Origin: Ignelater luminosus
Taxonomy: Eukaryota > Arthropoda > Insecta > Coleoptera > Elateridae
NCBI GenBank assembly: GCA_011009095.1
Contig: VTPC01003503.1
Span: 66,640-130,639, forward strand
Length of the DNA: 64,000 bases
Reading direction: 5' to 3'
Part shown: one piece after another, positions 1 to 11,120 of the stretch
Layout of the letters: every line of letters starts with the position of its first letter
How positions within the stretch are numbered: position 1 is the stretch's first letter
The notes under the pieces: generated by a model
What the model was told of the DNA's origin: nothing
Databases searched by the model: none
The model's input: the letters and a program-made list of their open reading frames with translations, nothing else
Program-made: the position numbers and the translations under genes

Positions 1-7
1 TCATATA

Positions 8-1053
8 ACACATCGTTCAATAAGTCCCGAGACTAACAACGAAAACAACATTTTTTTTTCAAAAATCATTTTTATTCATCAATATAATCTCCTTTTAGAG
101 TGATACAATCTTTCCAACGCCTTTCCAACATTTCTATACCATGTTTATAGAAGGATTTATCCTTTGCTTCAAAATAGGCTTCAGTTTCGGCAATGACCTC
201 CTCATTCGAGCTAAATTTTTTTCACTGGAGCATTTTTTTGAGATCAGCAAAGAGCCAGTAGTCGCTGGGGGCTAAATCTGGCGAATACGGGGGGTGGGGA
301 AGCAAATCAAAGCCCAACTCGTAGATTTTTGCCATTGTTTTCATGGACTTGTGGCATGGTGCATTGTCTTGCTGAAAAAGGATTTTGCTGCGATCTCCTC
401 CTTCAAACGTACCAACAAGTCAATATAATAATCACTGTTGATCGATTTACCTTTTTCCAGGTAGTCAATGAAAATGACGCCATGTGTATCCCAAAAAACA
501 GACGCCATGACTTTGTCAGCAGATTGCTGCGTTTTTGGACGCTTTGGGCGGCTTTCGCCAGCCATGCGCCAGTCAGATGATTGCCGATTCGACTCCGGAG
601 TGAAATGATGTATCCATGTTTCATCCATGGTCACGTATCGACGCAGGAAATCCTTTTTATTGCGAGTAAATAGCGATAAACAGCTCTCTGAATCGTCGAT
701 TCGTTGCTGTTTTTGTTCCATTGAAAGCAATCGCGGCACCCACTTGGAAAAAACCTTTTTCATGCTCAATTTTTCATGAAGGATTGTAAATACGCTTCCA
801 GATGATATCTGTGTCATTTCTGCAATCTCACGGACCTTTACTTTGCGATTTTTCATTACGATTTTGAATACTTAACTCACATTTTCCGGTGTAACGGCTT
901 CCAAAGGCCTACCCGAACTCTGCTGTTTGTGGTCCAATCGACGTGAAATCTTTACACGTTTCATGTGAAGGTTCGCACTCTAGGGAAACGTGGCTAGTTT
1001 GGTACTACTAGCACCATCTCTGGGTTAGTCTCGGGACTTAATGAACGATGTGT
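8..1053 (-). mobile_element. irritans-like mariner, internally deleted copy
   Basis: This is a Tc1/mariner element with about 30-bp terminal inverted repeats (outer bases ACACATCGTTCAATAAGTCC), flanked by TA target duplications at 6-7 and 1054-1055. It is a relative of the copy at 52451-53745 but about 250 bp shorter. Two deletions explain the difference. One of 222 bp (junction near 918) removes the transposase start and most of the N-terminal DNA-binding region. One of 25 bp (junction near 384) shifts the frame before the second catalytic residue. The repeats contain ATAAGTCC, as in Himar1-type elements, so I place it with the irritans group; that placement is inference. Confidence 0.93.
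72..918 (-). pseudogene. mariner transposase remnant (irritans-like)
   Basis: This is the broken transposase of the element at 8-1053. The longest open stretch (341-856) starts inside the protein at MKNRKVKVREIAEM, covers the second helix-turn-helix and linker (WVPRLLS), and keeps the first catalytic aspartate in VTMDETWIHH. The lesions are: loss of roughly the first 60 residues and the start codon; a TAA in the short retained N-terminal part (codon after VS); the 25-bp deletion that shifts the frame before the DNAPCH motif; and a GGA-to-TGA change near the C-terminus. It cannot make an active enzyme. Intact relatives are about 345-350 residues long. Confidence 0.9.
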
Positions 1054-1153
1054 TATGTGTATAGCATGATATTTGTTTTTGTATAACCTTTTACTACAAT
1101 TAATTGCTAAAATTATGCTAAATATATATATGATTATATTGTTTTTCTTTATA

Positions 1154-2051
1154 CAGTGTGGGATTAAAGTATGGAATATTAAAAAAAAAGCAAACTCAAC
1201 ATGTTTTTTTTTTAAAAAGTTGAGACAGGTCGATTTTAGTTTTTAGAAATACACATTAATAGGTGGGATTCACCTTCCGACTTTCATTTGGTTTTTAGTT
1301 GTGACGTCATCACAAAAAAATTTAAATGACAATATAGATTTTTAGTAGTGGAATCTGATAGTAATTTCTCTTCCCTTTATAATCATGCAAATAAATCCTA
1401 AGGTTGCATAACAAAAATCCTGAGAAAAATTGAGCTGAACATTTAATGTTGATATTATCGTATTTAATAGAAAATGATTCTAAATTATGATATTAAAATA
1501 CTAAAACATAAAATTAGATTGTCCAAGATAACAAATAATCTAGACCACGAACGGAACATAAATTGCTTGTTGAAGTACCTTTCGTTTTTATCTTACGACC
1601 TTTGCAGCATACTGAATAATCAAAATAAAAAATTTTAAATGTAGCAAACGGTTTTATACGAGCATTCTGTCAATCTTCAACGCTCTTGACATAATTATTG
1701 TAGTTTATTGTAGAATACAAGTAATATTCTACTAAATTACGAAATGCCATAATATCAACATTAAATGTTCAGCACGATTTTTCTCAGAATTTTTGTTATG
1801 CAACCTTAGGATTTATTTGCATGATCATAAAGGAAAGGAAAATCACTATCGGATTCCACCAAAAAAAATTTATATTGTCATTTAAATTTTTTTGTGATGA
1901 CGTCATAACTAAAAAACAAACGAAAGTCGGAAGGTGACTCGCACATATTAATGTGTATTTTTAAAAACTAAAACCGACCTGTCTCAGCGTTTTTAAAAAA
2001 ACATGTTGAGTTCGTTTTTTTTTAAATATTCAATACTTTAATCCCACACTG
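1154..2051. mobile_element. Long-palindrome MITE (Tc1/mariner-type ends)
   Basis: The outer sequence CAGTGTGGGATTAAAGTA is repeated inverted at the far end, and TA lies on both sides (1152-1153 and 2052-2053). The inverted arms continue inward for more than 300 bp: about 1154-1480 pairs with about 1720-2051. They include the shared blocks TGACGTCAT, AATCCTAAGGTTGCAT and ACATTTAATGTTGATATTAT. About 240 bp of AT-rich loop separates them. There is no open frame of note. The TA duplication and CAGTG start fit a non-autonomous Tc1/mariner-superfamily element; the source transposase is not in this window. Confidence 0.85.
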
Positions 2052-2053
2052 TA

Positions 2054-3976
2054 TAAACATAATTTTAATGTTCGTTTTAATTTTTTACTGTATGTTATTT
2101 TGTTTACTTAAGGTATTTTTAATCTAATGGGAATAAATAATAAACTAAACTAAATACCAAACGAATCTGGCATTATACTTTTTTATATATTGTAACGTTA
2201 CATTTAAAACGGTCGCCCAATGTTCACAGGTGACGAATGCTCCTCCTTTATTGTTTTTTGGAACCTTCATGGTAAACAAAAAATTTTTTCTAAACATATC
2301 AGATTGCACCTTTTTAACAACTGAATTTTATTTTTGATTTTAATAAGAAAGAATGAACTTGATGATTCTGAAACCCAACAGGTCTAAGATATTAGAAGCA
2401 AAAAAGTGCATAGGAAAGCTTTTACCAGTTTTAAAAATTCTCAATAATAAAGAAGTTGTAGCCTAAAAACAAAAATTGAAAGATTTTGTTTTTCGAGGTT
2501 ATTTTAAAAACAAATAAAATTAGATTAAATTTCTTTTTAGATTATTATTGAACATTAAGATACGCAACTTTGCCCCTATTTAACCGACTCTCTATCTCTC
2601 ACAGAGTCCGAGATCTCTTTGCTGGTAATGTCCACGTTGGACTCATTGTATATATCTGATTAATCGTTTGATTTAAACAGAGTACTGCGACATTATTTAT
2701 GCAGAAAACTGTACATATCTTAAAAACATATAGCTGGATTTACTAAAAGGGTTTATTTTAGAACTGGGTATGAAAGTTTATTTTATTAGCATTTCATTGC
2801 TTACACAATAAAAAGAAACGTGAAATATAACCATGGAAACTCAGAGATCAGAGTAGAATCAAACTTAGGTTCGGCTGCACAAACACAGTTAATCAAATTC
2901 GTAACCACTCAGACGCAGTCAAATTTAAATATAAATTAAAAAACTATTCAATCGGTTAATCACGTGATCAAATATGCTTTGTGCAACCGAGCCTTACCCC
3001 CGGTTGCATAAAGCGTTCTTAACTGTGTTGTCAAGGAAAGAATGTCATTAATCATAGAAGTAGTAGAATTCACATGTCAGTTCAGTATTCTCTAATCAGA
3101 TTGCTAGATTTTAAAGTTAACACCGTATTAGCTAATAATGACTTTGAAAACGCTTTATGCAACCGAAGGTTAGAGACCCATGTTTTAAAATACCTTAATA
3201 TCCTTTTAGTGAATCTGACTGTAAGAGATATAATAATTTACTATGGTCTGAAAGAGCACACTTCTTTTTTGGTGTTGTGCTATAAAAATAATAACTGAAA
3301 TACTGCGTATTTGTATTTTTCTTCATCTAAAATTGGTAGAAGGTACTAAATAATAAAATAAATGTTAATCTTCTGTAAAATTTAATTAAACATGACTATT
3401 ACTTCATAAAAGTTTTCTGTAGTATTTACAACTTTTTGTTAACATAAGTTTTATTTTGCTATCGTACTTCGTTCATTACCATTGCGAAAAGAGAAGTTTT
3501 AAGCTTGCTTCCTTGTTACATCATTATTTGTTTTAATTACTCCAAACTTATTTTCAAGATTTATATTTTAGAATTACAGAGCAACATACAGTAGAAAATG
3601 GTTTTCCACCTTATTGAATACCTGTTTTATTTAATTCTTAAAATACCTTTCGAGCTACTTATCTCCAAAATGTTAATTAAAAAAAGCAGAAGAGGGCTGT
3701 TCGCCTTTTAATTACTACCAATAATTTATTCTCGGTATCTGAAAAGAAAATATTCACATTTTCCATCTCAATAAAACATCCACCGGAAAAAAAGCTTTCA
3801 AGCTTACTTCAAAGTACCAACTCGCATCGTTTATTTGTGCCACTAAATTAACGAGCTCTAGATAATTAAGGAAAAAACCTAGAAAATTGCCAATTAAAAT
3901 CGTTAAACACAAACGAACACTTTTAATTAGCGTCCGCAATAAAAAATAAAGTAAAAAAAGATATTTATTTACTTAC
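2054..3976. other. Non-coding AT-rich DNA (presumed intron or downstream flank)
   Basis: Apart from the two small inverted-repeat elements at 2864-3175, I see no gene, splice-bounded exon or element ends here. It lies downstream of exon 3 of the minus-strand split gene, so it is probably intron of that gene. Confidence 0.6.
2864..3175. repeat. Two adjacent small inverted-repeat MITE-like units
   Basis: Unit 1 (about 2864-2997) starts with TTAGGTTCGGCTGCACAAA and ends with its imperfect inverse around 2976-2997. Unit 2 (about 2990-3175) has an exact 17-bp inverted pair, CGGTTGCATAAAGCGTT at 3001-3017 against 3149-3165, with weaker pairing outside it. The units share the GGTTGCA(C/T)AAA core and touch each other. 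Short inverted-repeat elements with such ends are frequent in insect genomes; I cannot assign a superfamily. A short open frame inside unit 2 looks fortuitous. Confidence 0.6.
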
Positions 3977-4200
3977 ATTGTTATTGAGATAATCCGGCGA
4001 TTCTAGATTTTGCACTCTCCTTTTCTCATTCTGAATTTCCTGACCATCCGGTGTGAAATTTTGAACAATACTCTTGTGAACTCCCTCAGAGGGAATTTCT
4101 ACATCTGTACGTATCCTGGTTGTTGGATCGCCGCTGGGACCTGAAGACTCGCTGTCCACGTGCTGACCCACTCTGGCCAATAATTTACCATCTGCGTCCA
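3977..4200 (-). CDS. Internal coding exon 3 of a split minus-strand gene, product unknown
   Basis: Read on the minus strand, the exon follows an acceptor ending CCCGCAG (4201-4203 and beyond) and ends at a consensus donor, AAT|GTAAGT. It is 224 bp long, enters in phase 1 and leaves in phase 0, and is open throughout. The product begins VDADGKLLARVGQHVDSESS and contains GDPTTRIRTDVEIPSEG, the possible N-glycosylation sequon NFT, and the end SPDYLNNN. It is hydrophilic, rich in D, E, S and N, with no cysteines or membrane segment. The split first codon fits the exon at 39496-39585 (G plus TG gives V). GC content is clearly above the surroundings. I do not recognise the family. If the donor were not used, translation would stop at TAA four codons later. 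Confidence 0.75.
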
Positions 4201-6685
4201 CTGCGGGTTAAATATATAAGATTGAGTTTCGTAAGTTTCGAAAAGCGATAACTAAAGTGAACTGCGGTAACAGCTTGGGCGTTAAAATGTCGTAACCATA
4301 ACTGCTTTATTTGTCACACAAAAAATTTCTACTCGCAAAATAAATATACAAAAAATTGCAACCTAATGAAAAAGTTGGTCTAGTAGGTAGAATGAAAAAA
4401 TTACATATTTGCATATTTTTTTGTTCGTAAGCAAAAGATAACACAAAAAAGGTGGAAAAATGTTTATTAACGTTTTTTTGCGTACCTATTCCATGGGTAT
4501 ATGGGTTCCCAGCCCCCGTACAATTAAAACACGTAAACGTTCCTAGTGGTAGAAATGATTACAAGTCATGCATATGCAAGAGATAGCAAACTCGAGCACA
4601 TATTATAACAGTTTGCATTAATTAATTCCTTGTCAGAAATTAAATCTGAGTCGCAAAACACTTCCAGTTAAAAACGTGGAAAAATTAAACTTTACAATAT
4701 TTAAAAATAGGAAAAAAAAGGGAATTGAAAATTTAAATTTTCAAACTGTAGAGATAATAATTTATGACAACAAATTTAAGTTATTAAACGTTTTTACATA
4801 GAATGAATTAATAAGTATTACGTGAACGCTAAGAGAACCACAAATTCGAAGCTGCGCCTGATTTATATTTCATTTAACAAATGTTCTCATATTTTTACGT
4901 TAGTGGACATCTTCCATTTATGTAAAGTGAATCCATTTCTATTTTCAGAACATGGAAGTTAAAATGAAAATGGCGAAATGTATATTTTAAGAGATTAGCA
5001 TGTGGATTTTGAAAGTGAATTTATAAAAGTGTTTTGATATAGAATTGCATAAATTATATACCCACGTTCTTTGTATTTTAATGGTATTAAATGAAATGAA
5101 ATATTAAACAGAAAACCTTTAGATAGAACCTATATATTTGAACGAAACTTGAAGAACAAAGTTTTAGGTCATAACTTTTCAATAACTTTTTGAGAAAGTT
5201 TTTTAAATATTGAAAGAAAAAAGTTTGAACGCGAAAACTAAATTAAGGGGCAGTTATCTAATTGGATCAAATTTTATAAATGAAAGTAACATCTCGGGGT
5301 TAAATTAATGTAATGATGACCAAGATGAAATGAAAAATGTTAATGGAAGTTTTAAAAATAGAACGAATACGCTTATCATTAATAAAAGCCGTCAAGGTGT
5401 TTGCCGCTGCATAAACTTAAAGTTTTGAAATAAAATCTCTTTGCGTTTTGCTGTTAAATTATAAACTCTTTTGAAAAGCATTATTAAGAAATTAGGAACA
5501 TGTACTGTGAAAGCATCGTATAATATGCAGAATGGTTGAAATAGTCAGTATAACTGGTAAGGGAAAAAGATGGCAAATTTTTATTAACCGCAATAAAAGG
5601 GTGAACATAATAGAAAAAGGAGAAGAGCATTGAAGGGGAGGGACAAAAGTAGCTGTGGGGAAGGAAATATCAGGCAGGAATGGTTTGTTGCAACAAAACG
5701 TATGGTAATATACCTAATCTAGAAAACGAGAAGTTTAGCTTGAAATAGAACCCAGACTGCAAGGATTTGTAAATTAGAGCTTATGAGCTCAGAATTATTT
5801 GCAGGTGTTTCAATTATCAACTTGTTAACCTTGTTAAGTGAAAGAATATCATTTTGCTTTGAGAGATAGATTTATATTCAAAAATCCTTAGTTATTGACA
5901 ATGAAGTGTTCTTTTGTTGATGCCTCAAATAACACTATTACTATGCAGGAAATGTTTTGATATTTTTAGAATCTACTTTCCACTTATTAAAAGAAACTAC
6001 TCTTTATTCTTCTCGTGGAACGGATTGTTTTCGAGTAATTCTAAATTTCTTCAAATCCTACTGTTTCAATTTAATGTCGAGATCTTGTATTTTTTCAAAT
6101 AGTCTAAACGTCCTGTTTTCCACCGTCTGTGGTTAGTTACCCGAATCTTTCTTCCTTTCCATTATTGCATAAGTTTCGAGGAAGATACTGGGTTTCAGAG
6201 AAATTCGATAATTTGTATAGTTATCTTACGATCTATGAAATCCCTTCAGTGTATCAGGTATAATAAAAACTGTACATGTAAGAGGATTAAGGTATGTACA
6301 TTCTAGTTAAGAAATTCTTCACCGTCTGCATTTTATTATTTTATTTAATTTGCCTAATTCAACGTTGCTGACACATTGGAATTGTGTGCGCAATGTACCA
6401 GGAATTAAACAGATAATAGCCGAGCAAACAGATTGTACAGTTGGCCTTTGTAGAAAATTCTTTTAATAGTTACTTGTAAATTCAAACTTGCTCGATTCTT
6501 TAATGGAAGACGTTCTGTGATAGAATTAGTTTCGGCATTTTGTGTGATGACTCCTGAATTCACTGCTTCCTTAATAAAAGTATTGTTTTATGTTAAAAAC
6601 TAATTTTAGTTAGTTAGTCTAACCCTGCAATACCATACCAATACCAGATTCTAAGTGCAATATAATATCTCTGGGGTCTCACAGA
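4201..6685. other. Intron sequence, no recognisable element
   Basis: This is the 3' part of the long intron between exons 2 and 3 of the split gene. It is AT-rich with only short chance frames. I see no terminal repeats, transposase similarity or splice-bounded candidate. Confidence 0.6.
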
Positions 6686-6689
6686 ATTA

Positions 6690-6865
6690 TATGGCGAATA
6701 TTTGAAGTGTTAATTGGGCTATTGCCTCATTCTGTTGCGATATCTTGTCGCTACGTTTCGGAAGCTGACTCTGCTGCCGTCCTCGGGCACTTGTCCTAAA
6801 AAGTTTATCAATAAACCAAACCGGACTTCTCAGGGCTTGATGTATAAATAAACTTTTAAAAACTC
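6690..6865 (-). repeat. Possible retroelement 3' fragment
   Basis: A GC-richer patch in AT-rich intron reads on the minus strand through GAGGACGGCAGCAG and CTTCCGAAACGTAGCGA. A GAAGA(C/T)GG...CCGAAACGT signature recurs near the ends of several animal retroelements, including Penelope-like ones. That family link is from memory and weak. A 75-residue minus-strand frame crosses it but has no recognised domain. Confidence 0.3.
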
Positions 6866-8134
6866 TGCAAGTTGTTAACATCAAGTCACCAAGAATGTAG
6901 AATTTTATCTGCAATTCTGATTCCTAATGTACATTTTCTAATTTTATTTTTATTAAAAATTATGTTTATTTCTATTATCCCAATTTTTCAATTTCAAACA
7001 GGTAATTACTACTATAATTTGAATAATCTACTTGCAAAACCTAGATTTAGAACATTTTTTTGCAATTAGCCTTAGTTTAGCATATAAGTAAATCTTAGGT
7101 AAAGGAAAATTAAATATTGAAATTTTTTTTATATTAAGTTAAATAGTTAAGAAGAGAATGCATTATTTTTACGAATATTAAAAAATGCCATGTCATTAGA
7201 TTGCATCAGCAAAAAGAACACAATATTCACTTCAATGTCAAGAGTACAATTATCTACTTCCTATTAACAAAGACATTTGTCGCCATGTGCTTTATTTTTT
7301 TATAAAATTATGCTGAACTCATCTGCAGGTGTTTAAAAGACGCCAAAAAATTATTTGCAATTTATAAAAAAATGCAATGAATTTAATCTTGTGCAATGTT
7401 TTTAGTTTTTTAAATTATAGAACGTAATCAATCTTTTATAGGAACAACAAAGCAGTGTCGCTCAGTTCTGAAATTAAATTCAGAGTAAGCTTTAAAATTT
7501 CAAAAGAAATCAGTTTCGGTATGACATTCAAAGGGTCAGTCGCAAAACCGCATTATTATCTTGCATTAGATTCATTTGAAACTAACAAAGCAGTGAAATT
7601 AGCGTACAATTTCTGCATAATGCTTAATCAGTTAATGAAGACTTAGTTTGATAATATCTGAAATTGTATTTAATTCAATATTAAAATTAAGTGGAAGAAG
7701 AAGAATTAAGAAGAGAAGACTAAACAAGACAACAATTTTAAAGACCAACCAAATCCGTTTTAGTAGTTCCAAAGACAAGGATAAGCTACGTTAATTTAAA
7801 TTTAAAAGTAGATTATTTGATTAACAAATCAAAAAGTAGACCAGTGATGCACACTTGAGATAAATCAGTCAAAATTATAACGGGCAAGTTTAAATTTTTG
7901 GGCGTTCAACGTGTGTGGTGTGGTAACTCCTGAAATTTCTAATTTTATATTGCCTTTGTATTTCTCCGAACACCTCAAACCACTGCAATACAAATACACA
8001 AAAGTATACTGATGTGGCTTATTCCTTTTATTTGAAAAGACATGTAAAGATCGCACGACTAGAAGAGTAACAGAATAATTTTTCAAACCGGATTCCAAAA
8101 GACATGGCATCTATTTCTAAACTACTCATCATTA
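6866..8134. other. Intron sequence, nothing recognised
   Basis: AT-rich, with short fortuitous frames only (for example 7455-7646 plus strand and 7865-8110 minus strand). They show no family similarity or splice-site support. It ends at the TA target site of the Mos1-like element. Confidence 0.55.
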
Positions 8135-9409
8135 CCTAAGGTGTATACCTATGAAATGAGAATTTTTTTTTCAATTTTAAACGTTTATTAACAAAAAATG
8201 GTTACAAATTTAATCTTCAAAATAATAGCCATCGCTAGCGACACATTTTACCCATCTCTCAGGCAATTTGTGAATGCCGCGCCAAAAAAACTGGCCGTCT
8301 TTGGCCGCAAAGCAATCATCGAGCCATTTTCTGGCTTCTTCGTGAGAATTGAAGCGCTGCTCGGAAAGTGCGTGGCCCATCGATGCAAACAAATGATAAT
8401 CGGAAGGCGCCAAGTCTGGTGAGTAAGCCGCATGCACCAGCGGTTCCCAATCGTACGTCTCCACCAATTCCCGGGTCGCTCTTGTTCGATGTGGTGGTGC
8501 ATTGTCATCAAGAAAAATTACTTTGTGACGCCGATCGGCATATTCTGGGCGTTTTCGGTGTATAGCGCTGTTCAAATCGGCCAATTGTCGTTGGTAGCGT
8601 GCACCGTCAACTGTTTCACCTGGTTTTAATAGCTCGTACCAAATCATACCATGCTGATCCCAGAAAACACACAGCATTGCCTTGCGGCCGAAGCGATTTG
8701 GTTTGGCCGTTGATTTTGGCTTGTGGCCGGGCGGACCATACGATCGTTTACGCTTGGGATTGGAGAAATACACCCGTAACGATTCGATGCAAAAAAGACT
8801 TCCTTTTGAACCGGGAGAGCAGCATTTCACAAGTGGTTTTTCGGTTCTCTTGCTGCCTTTCGGTCAGTTCATGCGGCACCCATCTTCCGACCTTTAAAAT
8901 CATGCCCATGTCTTTCAAACGTTTGCAAATGGTTTTTTGGGTCACTCCCAACTGCTCTGCCATCATTTCTTGCGTTTGACCATCATCTTCATTCAACAAT
9001 TGCTTGCAATTCGGTGTCCTCAAACTTTTTCGGTGGCCGGCCACGTTCCTCGTTCTCCACGCTAAAATCACCACTTCGGAATTTTTCAAACCACCTGAAG
9101 CACTGTGCTCTGCTTAGAGCATGTCCACCGTAAGCTTCTATAAGCATTTGATGAGCTTGAGAAGCGTTTTTTCTTCAATTGATAACAGAAAATCAACGAT
9201 GTCCGCAAATCGTAGTTTGAAGGCACGAAATTCGACATTTTTAAGAGCGAAAAAAATGCGTTGTTGTATGAAACATCACAAACAATGAATTGAATATTGT
9301 TGACAGATGACAGACGAAAAAAATAAGACATTTGGGACAGTTTAAAAATACTCCTAGCGACATCTGTGGTCTAATAGCTGAAAGTCTCATTTCATAGGTA
9401 TACACCTGG
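8135..9409 (-). mobile_element. Mos1-like (mauritiana-type) mariner, copy 1
   Basis: The terminal inverted repeats share AGGTGTATACCTATGAAATG, and the right end reads CCAGGTGTATACC inward, which matches the CCAGGTGTA start of Mos1. TA flanks at 8133-8134 and 9410-9411. The extreme left end is a few bases off (CCTAAGGTG instead of CCAGGTG), so that boundary is uncertain by 2-4 bp. The element is nearly identical along its whole length to 14462-15733, while the flanks differ, which shows transposition rather than segmental duplication. Confidence 0.93.
8210..9238 (-). pseudogene. Mos1-like mariner transposase, first catalytic Asp deleted
   Basis: The start is the ATG at 9238 (MSNF; the sister copy reads MSNFGPSNYDLRTSL) and the stop is TAA at 8210. 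Recognisable parts are the helix-turn-helix with LLNEDDGQTQ, the WVPHELTERQ linker, FLHRIVTG, the second aspartate in FLDDNAPPH, and the third in AAYSPDLAPSDYHLF, 34 residues later (DD34D). Immediately after IVTG about 14 bp are missing compared with the family pattern GDEKWI. This removes the first catalytic aspartate and shifts the frame; the sister copy has the same lesion. This copy also carries two single-base insertions absent from the sister (one near 9000, one T near 9170). It is certainly inactive. Confidence 0.92.
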
Positions 9410-9810
9410 TAAATTCTTTTCCCAGAAATCTTTTCTCACTCCTCATCATTAATAGAAACAACGTTATTTTGGTAAGTTAAAATCTCAAGATCAACTTCTT
9501 TTCCTTTTTCCTCACGAAATGTAAAAATGAAAAAATCAAAGATGAGTATGCCATTCGATACTATTTCATCAAGAGTTCAGCATATTGTATTTGAATCTTG
9601 AGAAAAGGGAGCAGATTCTATACGCCACTATATTTTTAATTTATATTTCGTCAATTAAATGCAAAACCAAGGTTTTCTCAACATTGACAAGTTGATTAAT
9701 CTGTCAAGAACAAACTGATCTACGACAAAAAGGTCCTTGTACGTTTTTGTTTAAAATTGTACTTTCAAGAATTCCATCCGATTGATAGCATATGCAAGTT
9801 TAAACAGTTT
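9410..9810. other. Intron sequence, nothing recognised
   Basis: A plain AT-rich stretch between the right end of the Mos1-like element and the TAA microsatellite. Confidence 0.5.

Positions 9811-9811
<1 letters not shown>

Positions 9812-9843
<32 letters not shown>
9812..9843. repeat. (TAA)n microsatellite
   Basis: An uninterrupted run of about 10.7 TAA units. Confidence 0.98.
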
Positions 9844-9845
<2 letters not shown>

Positions 9846-10653
9846 CGTCGTACCAGTTGAAAAGTCTATTGCTTGGACTAAACGTCTCCAGTACCTGAAC
9901 TTGGTTATTTAGAAAATCTAAGTAGCTAAATAAGTAAATATAAGTTTGATCGTTTCAAGTCGTCACTACTTGTAAGAAAATTGTTTGACAGAGGAGACAG
10001 AAAAGTGTTTTATATTAACGATGACACTTTTTAGAAACTTACAATAACCTAAAGGCAAACAGTTCTTTCAACCGAGCGATGAAGATCAATCGTTCATTAG
10101 TATTCAACGAACTTCTACAAAAGTAAATAGTATCACAGTCCGAATATGCATATGAATCTTCAATTAAGATAAAAAGAGTTTTTGATTATAATAGAAGAAC
10201 AATTCAAAAAAGAACAATCAAAAACATGAAGTATTTTGAGTAGACATACATACAAGTAATTTTTCTTACCCTATTTATAGCTAAAACATTGCATAAATAC
10301 TCAAGTATATCTATTTTAAATCGGTTACTATGACAGAGGGCACATTAGCAACATCCTATTAAATAGGGTTCTGATAAAATGCTAAATCAACAAATGTCTA
10401 AAATGCTATTTTCCTTTTAGTTAACTTATTTTGCTGCAAAACAGTTAATCTCGTATGTACTAATAATAATTGTTATTCAATGCATTTAACTGCAGACTGA
10501 TTTGAATTCAAACGTATATTTAAAAACAAAAATGGTTAATTAATAAGGACAAAGGAATATCCAATTTCCAATTTAATTTTCCGTTTATGCCAAAAATTGT
10601 CATTCTTCTTTAAAGATTCAGACGCTTTGTGTACTTCATAAATTATTTAATAG

Positions 10654-11120
10654 ACTGCATTAACACTATAAGTACTAAAATCGCTTGGTTTAAAATAGAA
10701 TGTATTAAAACCATAAAGTCTAAAATTCCTTGATCTAATATAGAATGTATTAAAACCAGAAGGACTAAAATCGCTTTCTTTGAAGGAGAATTAATTAAAA
10801 CCGTAAGGATTAAAATCGCTTGCTTTAAAATAGAATATATTAAAACCATAAGGTCTAAAATCCCTTGCTCTAATACAGAATGTATTAAAACCATAAGGAC
10901 TAAAATCGCTTGCAAGTAATATAGAATGTATTCAAACCATAAATCGCTTGCTTTAAGGAGAATATATTAAAACCGTAAGGACTGAATTCTGCTTGATTCA
11001 AGATAGAATGTATTAAAACCATAAGGTCTAAAATCCCTTGCTTTAATATAGAATGTATTAAAACCATAAGGACTGAAATCGCTTGCTTTGAAGGAGAAAT
11101 AATTTAAACCGTAAAGATTA
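10654..11120. repeat. 45-bp minisatellite, about 10 units, with a three-unit higher-order pattern
   Basis: The units average 45 bp and share CTAAAATCGCTTGCTTTAA and GAATGTATTAAAACCATAAG. Three unit variants can be told apart: one with TCTAAAATCCCTTGCTC, one with TTTGAAGGAGAA and ACCGTAAG, and one with CTTTAAAATAGAA. They recur mostly in the same order, giving a period near 135 bp; the seventh unit has a small deletion. Since 45 is a multiple of three, a minus-strand frame (10643-10915, 90 residues) stays open with a 15-residue hydrophobic repeat such as VLIHSILEQGILDL. I treat that frame as a by-product of the repeat, not a gene. Confidence 0.92.

Noticed and set aside
8368-8979. Several plus-strand frames of 65-126 codons (repeated at 14694-15305)
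   Set aside because: They are antisense shadows of the Mos1-like transposase and occur identically in both copies.
10643-10915. A 90-codon hydrophobic repeat protein
   Set aside because: It is a by-product of a 45-bp tandem repeat whose length is a multiple of three; there is no independent coding signal.
10654-11120. A CRISPR-like array
   Set aside because: Units are contiguous variants without unique spacers, and the DNA is eukaryotic.
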